This document shows positions 11,366 through 22,661 of a DNA stretch of 64,000 bases, piece after piece; position 1 is the stretch's first letter, and the number at the start of each line of letters is the position of its first letter. The position numbers were made by a program, and so were the translations under genes. The DNA lies in contig CM050651.1 of the NCBI GenBank assembly GCA_027574665.1, positions 6,697,501 to 6,761,500 on the forward strand, written 5' to 3'. The notes below the pieces were generated by a model. That model ran no database searches. It was not told the DNA's origin and worked only from the letters and a program-made list of their open reading frames with translations. The DNA comes from Rhynochetos jubatus. Taxonomy: Eukaryota > Chordata > Aves > Eurypygiformes > Rhynochetidae.

Positions 11366-14112
11366 AGACGAGACAGTGTGATAGAGTGCTGTGGCGCGTT
11401 GGTCTCTTTTTGGTCTAACAAGCACCAGCTCCAGGGATGACAGGATTGTGTACAAGGACATCGTACTGACATTCCGGAACAGCTCTGCTCGCAGAGCCGA
11501 TACCTTTGTTCTCCCTGTAGTGCAGTAACTTGGACACGTTTTGAAGATCTCTGGTGAACTGTAGTCCGACACCAATTCCATGGTGAACGTCAGATAGTTG
11601 CAGGTTTACAGAACGCGTTCTAGCTGCGAGATGCCTTCGTTCCTTCCGTTCTCGTAATTCGGGCGGGTTTGTTCCGCTGCCCCTGGGAAACAGCTGATCA
11701 CTCAGATGCTGCTCTGGCTGGTCATACAGCTGGTTTCTAAGGACCGCAGTCTTTCTGCAGCTGTGCTTTTTCTTTGGCTGTCTTACAACTGCTCCTTGCT
11801 TTGCTGTGGATCTGCTCTCTTGGTTTGGATGCGCAGAGAAGTTCCGTTTGCACAAAGCCGGTGAAGCCATCCAGTCATCAGCTCTTGCGCACGTTGAAAT
11901 CGTGCGTCTGAGCTCTACGGAGGCCACTATGCGGGAATCCAGTGTTTCTTTGGCAGTTGAGACGCTTCAGATAAATGTCATTCTAAAATCAGAGCTGAAC
12001 TCTGTTTTTTTGTCTTTCAGCATGAATTATAAACATTAGCTGATTTTTGAAGTGCTCCCATCTGGGACTTCAGTGACATAATTTCTTGACCTTCCTCTTA
12101 AATGTGAAGGGTATTATTCTGGTTTATAACTTCTGATTCGGTTGATGGGTAATGCTTTCCCAGTGCTTGGTGAAAACTGCTCGTTTGGGCTAACGAACCC
12201 ACGCGTCTGTCCCAGCGGATCTTCAGCGTGCGTGCACTCTAGAGAACAGGCCTGGGTTATCGCCCCGTGGGAGCGTTTGTGCCAGCTGCGGAAAAGCTGG
12301 CTGTGCAGGCAGAGCCCGCAAGACGGATGCAAGCTCAAGAGCAGTGTCTGCTCGCCGCAGAGGAAGTTACTATTCCCTGCAGTTGTACACGCTCCTTCAC
12401 TAGTGCTTTCTCAGGTTGGTACGTGCCTGCATCCAGTGCAACCTCTTGGACTTCAGAGATTCTTCGGAGCAGCAGGGCTACCTTGTCCAGAAGCTCCAGG
12501 TGTCTGCTGGGGTGGGACTGCATCAAGCAACCGTGGGTACGACACAGAGGGAAGTAAGTACCAAGCACCTGATTTTCATTTGCGTAACACACGGCCGAGA
12601 TGCTGACAGACTGCCTGGCCCGTTCTGTGTGAGCTGTTCAGCCCACTCCTTCCTTGGAGAGAGGCTCCAGCTGGGAAGTGAAACCTGGCTGAAAGGTGCA
12701 GGGAATTGTAGGGGTTTGAGCCCGCAGTATTTGTTCCTTGAGGCCCAGAAGGGCACCTGCCTGGTTCCCTTTTGATGATGGGTACATTCACTTCAGCTCG
12801 GGGTGTAGCCCTTGTGGAACGGTATTGGCCGGAATACGGAGTGCAGTGATGACACAAGTACCTAATGGTAAAGTTAAGGGGCAGTGGAGCAATTATGGCC
12901 GATGACATGGGAAAGAAAAGGAGTTCCTGCTTTCACCTGTCCCCCTCATCCTCCGAGCAGCATCAGGTTTGGAGTGTTCTAAAGGTTTGCCAGCGTGCTG
13001 TTCATGCTTCCCCTTGAGTGAAACTTGGTTCTTGACTATGCTGATTCAGGGCGTGTTTCTAGGGGGATAGCTGCCTGCGCTCAACAGGTGAGAGAGGCTG
13101 TCTGTGACGGTTGTTTCACTTTGGCTCTTCCCAAGAGCCCTGCACCTTCTGGCATAGGCCAGATCCTGAGCGATCTTTTGCTGCCCCTCCGAAGCTCTTC
13201 CATAGTGTATGGCAGTGGCTGGCAGGCTGCCCGCGGTGTTGGCCCAGGCTCACGCAGGTACCCCGGCAGGGCCGTGCCTTTCAGCGAGGCTGCTGCCAGC
13301 AGGTGCTGTAAAGCAGCTACAGGAACCTCTTTTGGACTTGTGCTAGTGCCCTGAAGAGCTTGGACTAGTAACTCTTGGGAGGGCCATCTTTCAGTCCTCG
13401 TTCCCTGATGTCTGTTTCTGAGGGGTGCCACTGAGCCGCCTGGAGCGTGAATGCCTGTGCTGCAAGCACCCACCTGAGGAAAACTCTCCACCCGGAGCTG
13501 GGTTTCAAGATGTGCTGCTAGACGTGTGCATCACAACCTCGTCCTTTTCCTGCCCTGCTCCAAGTCCATTCCACGTTTCCGTATCTCGAGTTCAGAAGCA
13601 GGAAGGGCAAAGGAGCTCCTGCGTCCTTCACGCCTTGCATCCTTCACGCCTTGCGTCCCAGGAGCCCGCTACAGCAGCAAGTCAGCATTGCCTGACTCCG
13701 GGCAGCTCGCGGCGTGCGTGGACATCGAGCGTACCCCTCTCCAAGGGCTACAGCTAAGAACCCTCGTGTTCCTCTCCTGGCAGGACACGAACGAAGGTTA
13801 TGCACTCAGAAGGCCGTCAGAAATCAACACGTGAACAGTTTGAGCTTGGCAACATCCCTCTGAGGATCTCAAGGAAGGCAGCATCGAGTTTTCTGTTGGT
13901 GGGACAGGCGCAGCCGTCGGTAACAGACCCTACAGTGTCCCCTCAAAAACACGCCTTTCCCCTGCAACCGCAGTGTGCATGTGGTACCCGTCGCAAGCGT
14001 TCCACGGGGCTTAACCGTGAAAGGCGTGCAGAACGCGGCAGAGGAGCGCTTCGGTAAAAACCCAGACACGGTAACTGCCGCAAATTCGAAAGCACTGCTG
14101 GCAAGGGTACTG
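11366..14112. other. Intergenic gap between the convergent SCLT1 and JADE1 3' ends
   Basis: About 2.75 kb with no recognisable gene. Moderately GC-rich open frames of up to about 170 codons occur on both strands but show no family resemblance and overlap one another. A 15-bp direct repeat (ccttcacgccttgca/gt) occurs around 13624-13655. I see no clear CR1 or LTR sequence. Confidence 0.6.
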
Positions 14113-16779
14113 CAAAAATGTACAGCATTTATTCACATACAGACAAAAAGGCACAATGCTACTGAATATTTTAACAAAAAATACATCTGTCTTCAACTAG
14201 GTCTTTATAAATACTTCAGAAAGGGGAGAAAATAAATACAGGATTGGGCCATGTAATATAAAATAGTCATCTCTACATATACTTTTTCTTTCTATCCGTT
14301 TCTCTTCATGCACCTTTTTTAATTAATGTCAGCTGAATGGACACCGAAGCTAGGCACATAGTGAAAAAATCTTCTGTACAGGTTTTACAGATGTAACGAC
14401 AACTTTCCCCAATTGCCGAAATTAGAATTTATACACAACGCCTTCATTTAGAACCTCACAACTGGCATTCCAGGCAACTTGACACAAGTTCAGCTAGCCT
14501 ACAGCTTGACAGAATACACCAGCCCTAATCAAAGATCTCTTGGTCGCTCTGCACGAGGAAGGGTAATGCTTCACACCAGAACTTCAGCAAATGGTTCTAT
14601 CCCAGTGAAACACAGGGCTGGGTTTGTCCTGTCCCTCTTCCGCTGAGCGCCAAGCGTGGCAGACAAAACTAACCTACAGCCCTGGTCACGCTGCTGTCCT
14701 CTCAGAGCGCTTTTGGTTTTGGTTCAGCTTAACTTGAAACATTAGAAAGCTTATTAACCTAATTGTCGGGGAGCAAAACAGCTAAGGCATTAATTCTGCA
14801 CAACGTCAGCATTCATAATAGTGCAAACGAACAAGGTACCTCTTCCAAACTGGGGTGAGGCTAAATGCTTATTTCCAATCAAAATTTCGATTATTCCCTC
14901 TATGGCTTGACAAACAATTCCCTACGCACGGTCACGAGCTTCTTCCTTACAGAAAATAACAGTGGCTGTTCGGAAAGCACGGCTGCGTGTTGAGTAGAGC
15001 TTACCTGTAGTTACCTTCTGTCTGCCTGCCGGTGTTCGATCAAAGAAGGACAACCCGAGACTGACTACGTCGTTTCACTGCTGCCCCGTTTGACCTTCGC
15101 CCGTAACCTCACTTCCTGGGAGTGGCAGTGGCGTTTCAGAAGTACGCCAGCTCACACAGAACTCCCCTGCCTCAGCATCATCCCAGAAGGTAGCAAAAGG
15201 TTAAGACTGCAGAGTTTCAGAAGAGATGACAGGGATGTGTTCCGCTGAAACACCCAGTGGAGTGACAGCTTGCATAGCCAGACGATAGGGTGTTCGTAAG
15301 CCTTCATAAGCCTGGTTGGGTTTGTTTGGGTTTTTTAATTGAATCCTCTGCAAGGCTCGGTTGTGGCAGAGTTCTGCTGTCTTTTAAACCTTCCCTGCTC
15401 AAGAGGCACGGGCCTGACGTTAAAAAGCGAGTGGGGGCAGTAACGGCAGGCTGGGAGCAGAAGAGGGGTGGGGGGAAGGGGCTCTACGCCTGCCTTTCTG
15501 TAACACACTTCAAACCTTTTCAGCAGTACGTACCTGACTCACACCTATGCACAGTTCCACAATGTCCAGCCTCCTAACGCTCCACTGTTGTATGTGCCCT
15601 CAGTACAAAACAGCATCCTAGTGATCTGTTCGTATTATTGCTCAGAGCTGACTAGTTATTGCCATTTGCAGTTATTAAGAAACCTACACAATCGGAATAC
15701 CAGTTCCCTCTCCACCAAATCCAGTCCAGAATAGAATGAAATATTTTTCTTCATTTGCCTGTAAAGAGCTAATCGCAATTTATTGCCTCTCCATTTTATT
15801 CTGTTTAAAAATATATATTCCTGCCCACTGTAAAGCAACGCTTTAGTGTCATAAGCCTGGCTTTCCCCATACATACCATTAGTGCATCGGGGGCGGGCTT
15901 TGGGAATCCACTGCCTCGCGCCTTCAGAATTTTCCTCTTCAACTGTCATCAGGCTCGCGGAGGCGGGGGAGTGACTAACTGGTGAGGGGTTATCCCGGGG
16001 CGCAGCAGCCCACACACCTGCCCCCTTCTTCAGAAGCGCATCTGGAGCTCAGTCTGAGTCCCCGCGAGCTGTCGCACTGTGCGGGCAGCTGCAGCCCTGA
16101 CCTGCCCCTCCTCCAGCATCACGGCATGGTTCTACCTGCTCCTCTCCTAGGTGTGTTTGCGTGTAAACTCTGGAGCTGAGGGAGGGGTTTGAGCTGCCGC
16201 CTACGCTCAAACTGAAGGTAACATTCTGCAAACAGAGGAGACGGAGCTACCACCATCCCCGGCAAGTGGCCGTTGGTGATGGGGTTCAGCAGCGCAGCGC
16301 GGTTACACGACCACCGTCCATTCAATACACGCTGGGTAAATTAAGAGCTTGTGCTTTTCCAGAAGGCAGGGGAAGGGAGTAAAATTGTATCAGTGCTTTT
16401 TACCTAAAAGGGATGAATGCAACCTACTGCCCCCTCCCCACCCAAGCCCCTTCCAAAAGGCTTTTGTGAGCTAGCATAGTGTTCATCACAAATCCTGGTT
16501 GAGCAGTGATGCCATTTCTCTGCTTACTCAGGGAAGCTGCAACTAAAGGAGACTGAGACTTCTCACAGAACTGGGGGGGTGACGGGATCAAAAAAAAATA
16601 AAACCCAGCTTTAAGTGCATGTAAACATGTTTATAGAACTCAGGAATAATGGGTTATCAACCTGTCAGGCCGTAGCCATGTCCAAGAACGCTCCTCTCGC
16701 ACACCAATAAATAACGCAGAGCTGACTCGTAGGCAGTGATTCTATTGACCGCGGTGCCGACACTTGTCCCCGTGTCCAG
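14113..16779 (-). other. JADE1: JADE1 3' UTR (about 2.7 kb, inferred)
   Basis: The stretch from the stop codon to the AATAAA at 14128 lacks a further gene. The left part (14.1-14.9 kb) is AT-rich and contains several uninterrupted blocks of ATTTA-like and T-rich sequence of the kind found in regulated vertebrate 3' UTRs. Human JADE1 also has a UTR of several kilobases as I recall. Boundaries are inferred from the signals only. Confidence 0.65.
14128..14133 (-). terminator. Distal poly(A) signal of JADE1 (AATAAA on minus strand)
   Basis: TTTATT on the plus strand reads AATAAA on the transcript strand and is the most distal signal I found downstream of the JADE1 stop codon. Cleavage would be near 14113. 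A possible proximal ATTAAA lies around 14316-14322, so shorter 3' ends are possible. Confidence 0.55.
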
Positions 16780-17681
16780 TCAGGATGCCAGGATGCTTCT
16801 CCGAATAATGTCCGTCCTCCTGCTGATCGTGCTGCTGGGACTGAGCCTCTGCTGCCTGTACTTGTGTTCAGCCACTTCAGGCTCCGAGTCGCTCATTTCG
16901 GCATCGGGGGTGTACCCGTCGTTCTCGTTGTCAAGCTTCCGCTTGCGTTTTGCCCTGTCCTTGGGTGAAACTCTGCCCACGCCCAGGCAGGGGTAGCTGG
17001 AGTTCTGGCGGCACGTCCCCTCCAGGCTCTCGCCCTGCTGTTGCCTCTCCCCCTTCTTTGGAATTCGGAATCCGCCCCAGTTTTTCACTGGGCTCGTGGG
17101 CATCGTAGGCACTTTAACTACTGTCTGGTTAGAGTGTGCTTTGACAAGACCACCGTTGCATGTAGGCACCATATCCCTCCGCGTGCCAGGTGCTGACCTA
17201 CCACCGGAGTGGTTCACAGCCCTTTTATTTTCCGACTGCCTCTGAGAGAGTTCTGTGGGTCTCAGTGGTTTGTGGTTGTGTTTAGAAGTCTTTTCCTTGA
17301 GTTCTGCCTTCATCATCTCACCCTGTGGACGACTGTCTCCTCTTTTTCCGTGGTCTGGTGTAACTGTGCCGTTATTCTGCTGCGCTGATACAATCCGTGT
17401 TTCTGCGAAGGTCTTGTCAAAATTTATAAAGGTACCTGGAGCTGCACTGCCTTCCCTCCGGCTGGGCAGCCGCAGCACGGGTTTGCTGTCACTCCCGGAG
17501 CTGTTCCTTACTCTCTCTCTCTTGTGTGACTTTTTCAAAGAGTGGCTTAGAGATGTGCCCATTTGTTTCCTGAAGAATGCAGAATGCCATTTCAAATCCT
17601 CTATCTTGGGGGCACTGGGGCCCAGAGATGGACTGTTGAACAACACGGCGTTTCCCGCTGAGGAGAACGAGGAAGGCACGC
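16780..17681 (-). CDS. JADE1: JADE1 exon 11: last coding exon and stop
   Basis: The acceptor on the minus strand is GTTTAG before 17681. The first two bases complete a glycine codon, then 299 codons (residues 544-842) run to TGA at 16782-16780. The region starts [17 protein letters not shown] and contains [20 protein letters not shown], a [20 protein letters not shown] block, a basic nuclear-localisation-like run KRKRK near 787-791, an acidic SDSEPEVAE stretch, and the strongly conserved end [15 protein letters not shown]. All of these are JADE1 hallmarks rather than JADE2 or JADE3. This part distinguishes long JADE1 from the short isoform described in mammals. Confidence 0.97.
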
Positions 17682-18440
17682 CTAAACGTAAACAAATCAA
17701 GATAAAGTCAAGCCATTCCCTGTCTGGGGACCCACCACTTTTGAATGTGCCTATTTTAACTCTGTTCCTCGGGCCTGACACGTTCTTCGGCCTAAAGGGG
17801 CGTTTGGTTGCCTATCCGGCACCTTTATGTCACGATCACGTGACCGCGTCGTGGTTTCACACCACGCTGCCGGTGCAGTTTTCCTTCCTGTAGCTGTGCC
17901 TCAGCTGCAGCAGACAGACCCTAGCCCCACTGCTCTGTCTGCTAAGACTCCTCAGGGCGGGGCAACCAGCTGGTGGATCTGATGGGTTCTGTCTGAAGTA
18001 GGGTGTATCAGTTACGGAGTACTTTCAGGACAATGCTGTCACTTTGAAGTTACTCATCTTTCTGAGAAAAGACTACTGGCCCCGGGATGAGGCAGGAAAA
18101 CCCCGTGTTTTCAAACCATATGGCACTGGACTGCAAGTCCTGGTCTCTCTGTCCCGAGGAGTCGTTCAGGAGTCGCAGCAGAGAGGATGTGGAGCAGCCA
18201 GCCGCTCGGCGCCCCATGGAAAAGAGCACAGACTCGCCAGTTTCTATAGCAAGGCGCCCGCCGCCACAGCTACAGGCTCGTTCGTCCTTCCCATCTGCTG
18301 ATGCGTGCTGGGCTACACAGGACTTTAATGAGAATAAACGAGGTCCTGCTTGTCCTTCAACGTGAGCCATCAGCCTGTAACCAAACCTTTCCATGCTTGT
18401 GCCTGTGGTCTTATGTGAAAAAGAGACCGCTGAAGCATAC
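17682..18440 (-). other. JADE1 intron 10
   Basis: A 759-bp intron with donor GTATGC (18440-18435) and acceptor GTTTAG. If it were retained, translation would run about 22 codons past residue 543 and stop near 18370. No repeat is recognised. Confidence 0.8.
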
Positions 18441-18558
18441 CTGAAACTCCTTCTTGTTCCAGCTGCTTTGCGTAGGCATTAAATATCTGTTCTTGAACTT
18501 TGCACACCGATCTCTTCATTTTCTCCCTCCGCGTCACCATGTAAGTGAGATTGCGCAC
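18441..18558 (-). CDS. JADE1: JADE1 exon 10
   Basis: The acceptor is CTTCTAG before 18558 and the donor is TTTCAG|GTATGC. The 118 bases give 39 codons plus one base (residues 504-542): [17 protein letters not shown], then [15 protein letters not shown] and LEQEGVS. It is a basic helical segment continuing the region C-terminal to the ePHD module. It joins exon 9 in phase 0 and exon 11 in phase 1. Confidence 0.96.
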
Positions 18559-20798
18559 CTAGAAGACATCAAGGTGATGAGTTTTACGGGGGTTGTGTTT
18601 CTGTGTTGTCAACCTGCACTCTGAATTAGTTCAGTTCAAGTACCACGCACCATGTAAACGCGTCAGCAGCGTGTTTCAATTTCCCCTTCTTCAACACACT
18701 TCTTAGAGGAGAGCCTTAAATACCATTTAACTGACAGATGACGCCATCCGATCTGGGAGGGCCACAGCACAGAAGTAACTTTCATGAACTCCTGAGTCAC
18801 ATCGACAGGAACTCTAGAGAAACGCTCGCATACCCTCGTTATGAGCTAGCCCAGCACCATTTGCCCCTCGTCGTTTGAGACCCAACTGAAAATTATACTT
18901 AACTGATAGTACGAAAACGTGGAGAGCGCTCAGCAGTACCGGGCTCTCCGATGCCCCAGCCACGGCAGCATGACTGATGAGAACGCGTGGCCGGTCTGCT
19001 CGCGCCCTAGCGCAACGGAGGTACCAGGGACTGGGAACAGTAACGAAATTATTTAAACTGTCTCGGGTTTTTTTAGAAGAAAACTACATTTCTGCCCTTA
19101 AAATGTGACTAAACGAGACGGCTGCCTAAGCTTCCCAACCGCAGCTCTCCAAGCGCTCAGAAGCTATTTCCTTCCCCGATGAGGGAGGGAACGGCTGGGA
19201 AGTGTACGGGGGGGGTTCCAAGGCTCCCCTCTCCGCACCGTGTAGCTGCAGACAGTGCAGTGCCCTGTGGATTCCAACCCTGCAGGCTGACCTCACAACC
19301 ATTACGTCTCCTCCTCAACGAGTGTGACGGTTTTCCTGCTCTATCTGACTTTCCCAGCCCCTGGCCAGCCAGAACTTCTCAGTAGCTGTCATTACGCTGT
19401 GGATTTGAAGGGGTTCATCTAGCTTGGTAACCTCCCTGATACAGTCCACGGCCGCCTCTTCTTTGCCTTGTCCGATCCAAGCTGCACCACGGATGTGTCA
19501 TGTCCACACAAGTGCCCGTTCCACTGGGTGAACTGGATGACACGATTTCAAAACCTGTTTCTAGGTGGGTGACACTGTCACTGAGGTCACTCCTAATCAG
19601 GCCTACCCAACCTCATCTTGAAGAGGAGAAAAAAAAACTTAGGCCCCATTGTTTATTTTTCTTCACCCAAGTGATCTTGGATATACAATCAGTAGGAACA
19701 ACAGATTAAAAATTTTACTATAGTGATGTATCCTGCTTTGACATCACACTTAAAAATGGAAAGGATACATACAGAATAATTTCAGATGCAGGGAACATAG
19801 TGACAACTTATTTAGCTGGTGAAAGAAAAGATTAAAAGATTGTTGAGCACAGAGAGCAGAAACAAAAGACACCAGGTACCTCACCAAGCTAGAGAAGGGT
19901 CACGGGCTGCGAGCTGGAACTAGAAAAAAAAGCTTTGCAACCAAAACTGCAGCAATTCACTACAAGAGTGATTAGCCAGCAGGGCCCTTTACAAAGGATG
20001 CAGTAGATGCCTGCGCACCTGCCGTCCTAAAGACTAGACCGTGTTCTGGAAGAAAGGCTTCAGTTCACCCACAGGTTGCTGAGGCGGAGGTAGGGCCTCC
20101 TGAGCCAGGTTCTGTACGTGGCCTACACAAGCCACAGGCTGTACAAGTGCAAAAAAATAATGTCACTACTCTTTCTGGCTCTAACATGTCTTAAACGCTA
20201 ATAGTTAACCCAAGAAGGAAGGAATTCAGGTCGTTACAGGACCAGCTGTACTTAAAACACCAGACTGATCCTACTGAACTGTTCTTCAAATGTTCGAAAC
20301 CCAACGGAGTGGACTATCGTGTGCCTCCCAAACACAGCCAGTCCAGTGAAATGTCACCTGCTACGCTGCGTCAATGCACCACGGATCTGCTGCAAGTGAA
20401 GGTGCATCTCGTAACCTTCTCCTCGTGCCCCAGCTAGAAAGGAGCAGAGAAAGCCCTTAAAGGCCACAAAAGCTCCAGCTGGGGTGTGCAGGAGACTCCA
20501 CAGCCATTAGTGTTAATCACGAAAAAAGCCTAAGTGGGAATACGACAACCCAGTTGTAAGGAGCGTGGATACTACAAGCCAAGACCTGCTGGCCCCGCGG
20601 GCTAACCCTCGACTGGCCAAGGGTAGCTGCTGTGCTCCGCCGAAGCGCAGTGCTGAGGATCTTTTCTGACACCACAGCTGGAGGTGAGGTGCGCACGGAG
20701 TGCCTGCACGTGAGGGCAATCAGTGGGAGCACGGTTCAGAACCTCGGCTAACGAAGGCCAGCACACCTCGCACAAGCGCAGGCAGTGCAGTGGCTTAC
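18559..20798 (-). other. JADE1 intron 9
   Basis: A 2240-bp intron with donor GTAAGC and acceptor CTTCTAG. In mammals a short JADE1 isoform of about 509 residues ends very near the exon 9/10 border, so an alternative terminal exon could lie here. I found no unambiguous match. Retention of the intron would add 16 codons and stop at 20750-20748. No transposable element is recognised. Confidence 0.75.
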
Positions 20799-21329
20799 CC
20801 GCTCTAGATCCTGCCGGAGGTGTGTGAAGAGCTGCAGCCTTCTGAACAGAACATCCTGTTCCCGTTTAGCCAGATTGTCCTCTTCATCCTTCTTTGGGGT
20901 AATCAAAGGCTTATTGAAGTTGGATTTCCTCTTCAGCTTCCAGTACTGGTAAAGGAAGTCCACCAGCTCCTCGGGCAGCCTGAGCGCTTTGGCCACTTCC
21001 AAAGGCTCAACGAAGGTATAGAACTCATCCTCCAGCTGCTGGAGCTTCTGCTTGCGGAGGCTGACTCTGTGAGCCTCCTCCCGGTTTTGATCCATGTTGT
21101 GGAAAGGGTCGATGTGGGCAGGAAGAGAGCTGTCCCGAATCCCCGTCCCATTCTCCTGGCCTGAGCTTCCGTTGAAAGCCTCGTCATCCACTTTCTTGGT
21201 GGAGCTGTGCTTGGGACAGTACGACTTGAATTTCACCTCGTCGTTCTCTGCCAGTATGGTCTTCATCTCCAAGCCGCGGTCAAACGCACAGGTGACGTGA
21301 AAGGCTGTTCTGCAGTTCTTCACCGAACA
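20799..21329 (-). CDS. JADE1: JADE1 exon 9: end of ePHD and helical region
   Basis: The acceptor is TTCTGTAG before 21329 and the donor CGG|GTAAGC is at 20799/20798. The 531 bases give 177 codons (residues 327-503). The start [19 protein letters not shown] supplies ePHD ligands C327, C332, H337 and C340, and KSYCPKH supplies C364 and H367. A serine-rich linker follows, then a charged helical region with [53 protein letters not shown] and HLRQDLER. These blocks are highly conserved in the JADE/EPC-type scaffolds that bind HBO1. Confidence 0.97.
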
Positions 21330-22048
21330 CTACAGAAATTAAATGCAAATTCATCAATTATACATTTAAGAACTCAAGCGATTCACGCAGCCAGGAGCGC
21401 TTTGGAAGAACAACCCCGTTACCGCGCTCTGCTTCTAAGCTGCATGTACGTTCTTGCTCTCTTTTAATTAGGTTTACGATTTAGTGCTTGCAGGGCAGGC
21501 CACGATCAAGTGGCCCAGTGGGACTGGAGCGGTTAACCCCTCCCTGGCCCAGTCACGCTATTCAATAACCAGCAAATCCACAAGAGGAGCATTCCTACCG
21601 TCCCGGGAGCCACTCACGCACAGCAGCGTTACAAGAAGGAAAATGATCCCCCTTTGGCTGTGCCAGCGGCAGAGAGGGAAAAACATCGCGGTGGCTCCAG
21701 GCCAGCCTGGTACTTTTAATTAAAAGTCTTTCCCAGCGCCTGGACCCACGCTACCCTAAAGGCCTCAACCGCGGGGAATTTTTTTTCCCTGTTACCCTAA
21801 TTGTACAATGTCAAACATTAAATGACTGTCCATCACTGCTTCGCTGACTACAGCCTTCACTTGACCTGGGGGATGAGGAGGACAGGAAATGCGATGTTTT
21901 GTCATTGTCCTTCCCCTCTAGTGACCCAGCTGCCACAGAGTGCTGGGCACTCCTTCAGCCGGCTTGGCACTTCGGTTCAAACGTACCTAACTTTCCCTCG
22001 CGCGATGGCATCACACCTACCACCAGCCTCAGAGAGCTTTAAACACAT

Positions 22049-22121
22049 ACGTACGTCTACACACACCCATACGTACGTCTACACACACCCATACGTACGT
22101 CTACACACACCCATACGTACG
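22049..22121 (+). repeat. 22-bp minisatellite, 3.3 perfect copies
   Basis: The unit is acgtacgtctacacacaccc plus at. Copies at 22049-22070, 22071-22092 and 22093-22114 are identical, and a fourth begins at 22115. Each unit joins an alternating ACGTACGT palindrome to a short CA run, so most of the array alternates purine and pyrimidine. Confidence 0.97.
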
Positions 22122-22587
22122 CATCAACTCGCACCTCTGCCTCCGGTGAAAAGAAGTGAAGGTGAACATCAGTGCTGTGAACTAGGAGGAAACAGAACTG
22201 TGTGTAACCCAAGCCATCTGCCCTTAAAGAGAAAGGCACTGCGCTAGGATGTTTACACGGGGCATGGTGAAGAAGCCAAAGATCTTTCTCCTCTGGGTTT
22301 TCCTGCTCAGGTTGACTTAGCAGCCAGATGGCACAGAAAAGTACCACCGAGTTTAAACTGCAGCAGTTTCAAATGAACATTCTCTCATGAAATCAGCATA
22401 TAAAAGGAATAAAAGAAACACCAAGGCACCTTTTGCCCCTTCCTCTCACTGGCAGACACGGGAAAGCAGCCCAACGGGAACACCAAGCAGTGCAGGAGAG
22501 TACTTCAGCCATGGTTGCCGAGCTGCTGTCCTTCAGAATAATCAGCTCTTGGTGTGGCTGACGTTTTACTGGGACAAGAGGGGAAAG

Positions 22588-22661
22588 TGATCCTGCTCTG
22601 GCGGGGGGTTTGGACTAGATGACCTCTAGGGGTCCCTTCCAACCCCTACCACTGTGAATCG
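22588..22661 (+). mobile_element. Short CR1 LINE 3' tail (antisense to JADE1)
   Basis: The segment has the CR1 3' end signature: CCTGCTCTGGC, then GGACTAGATGACCT, then GGTCCCTTCCAACCCCTACC and a degenerate ACTGTGAATC terminus. Only about 75 bp remain. Confidence 0.85.
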
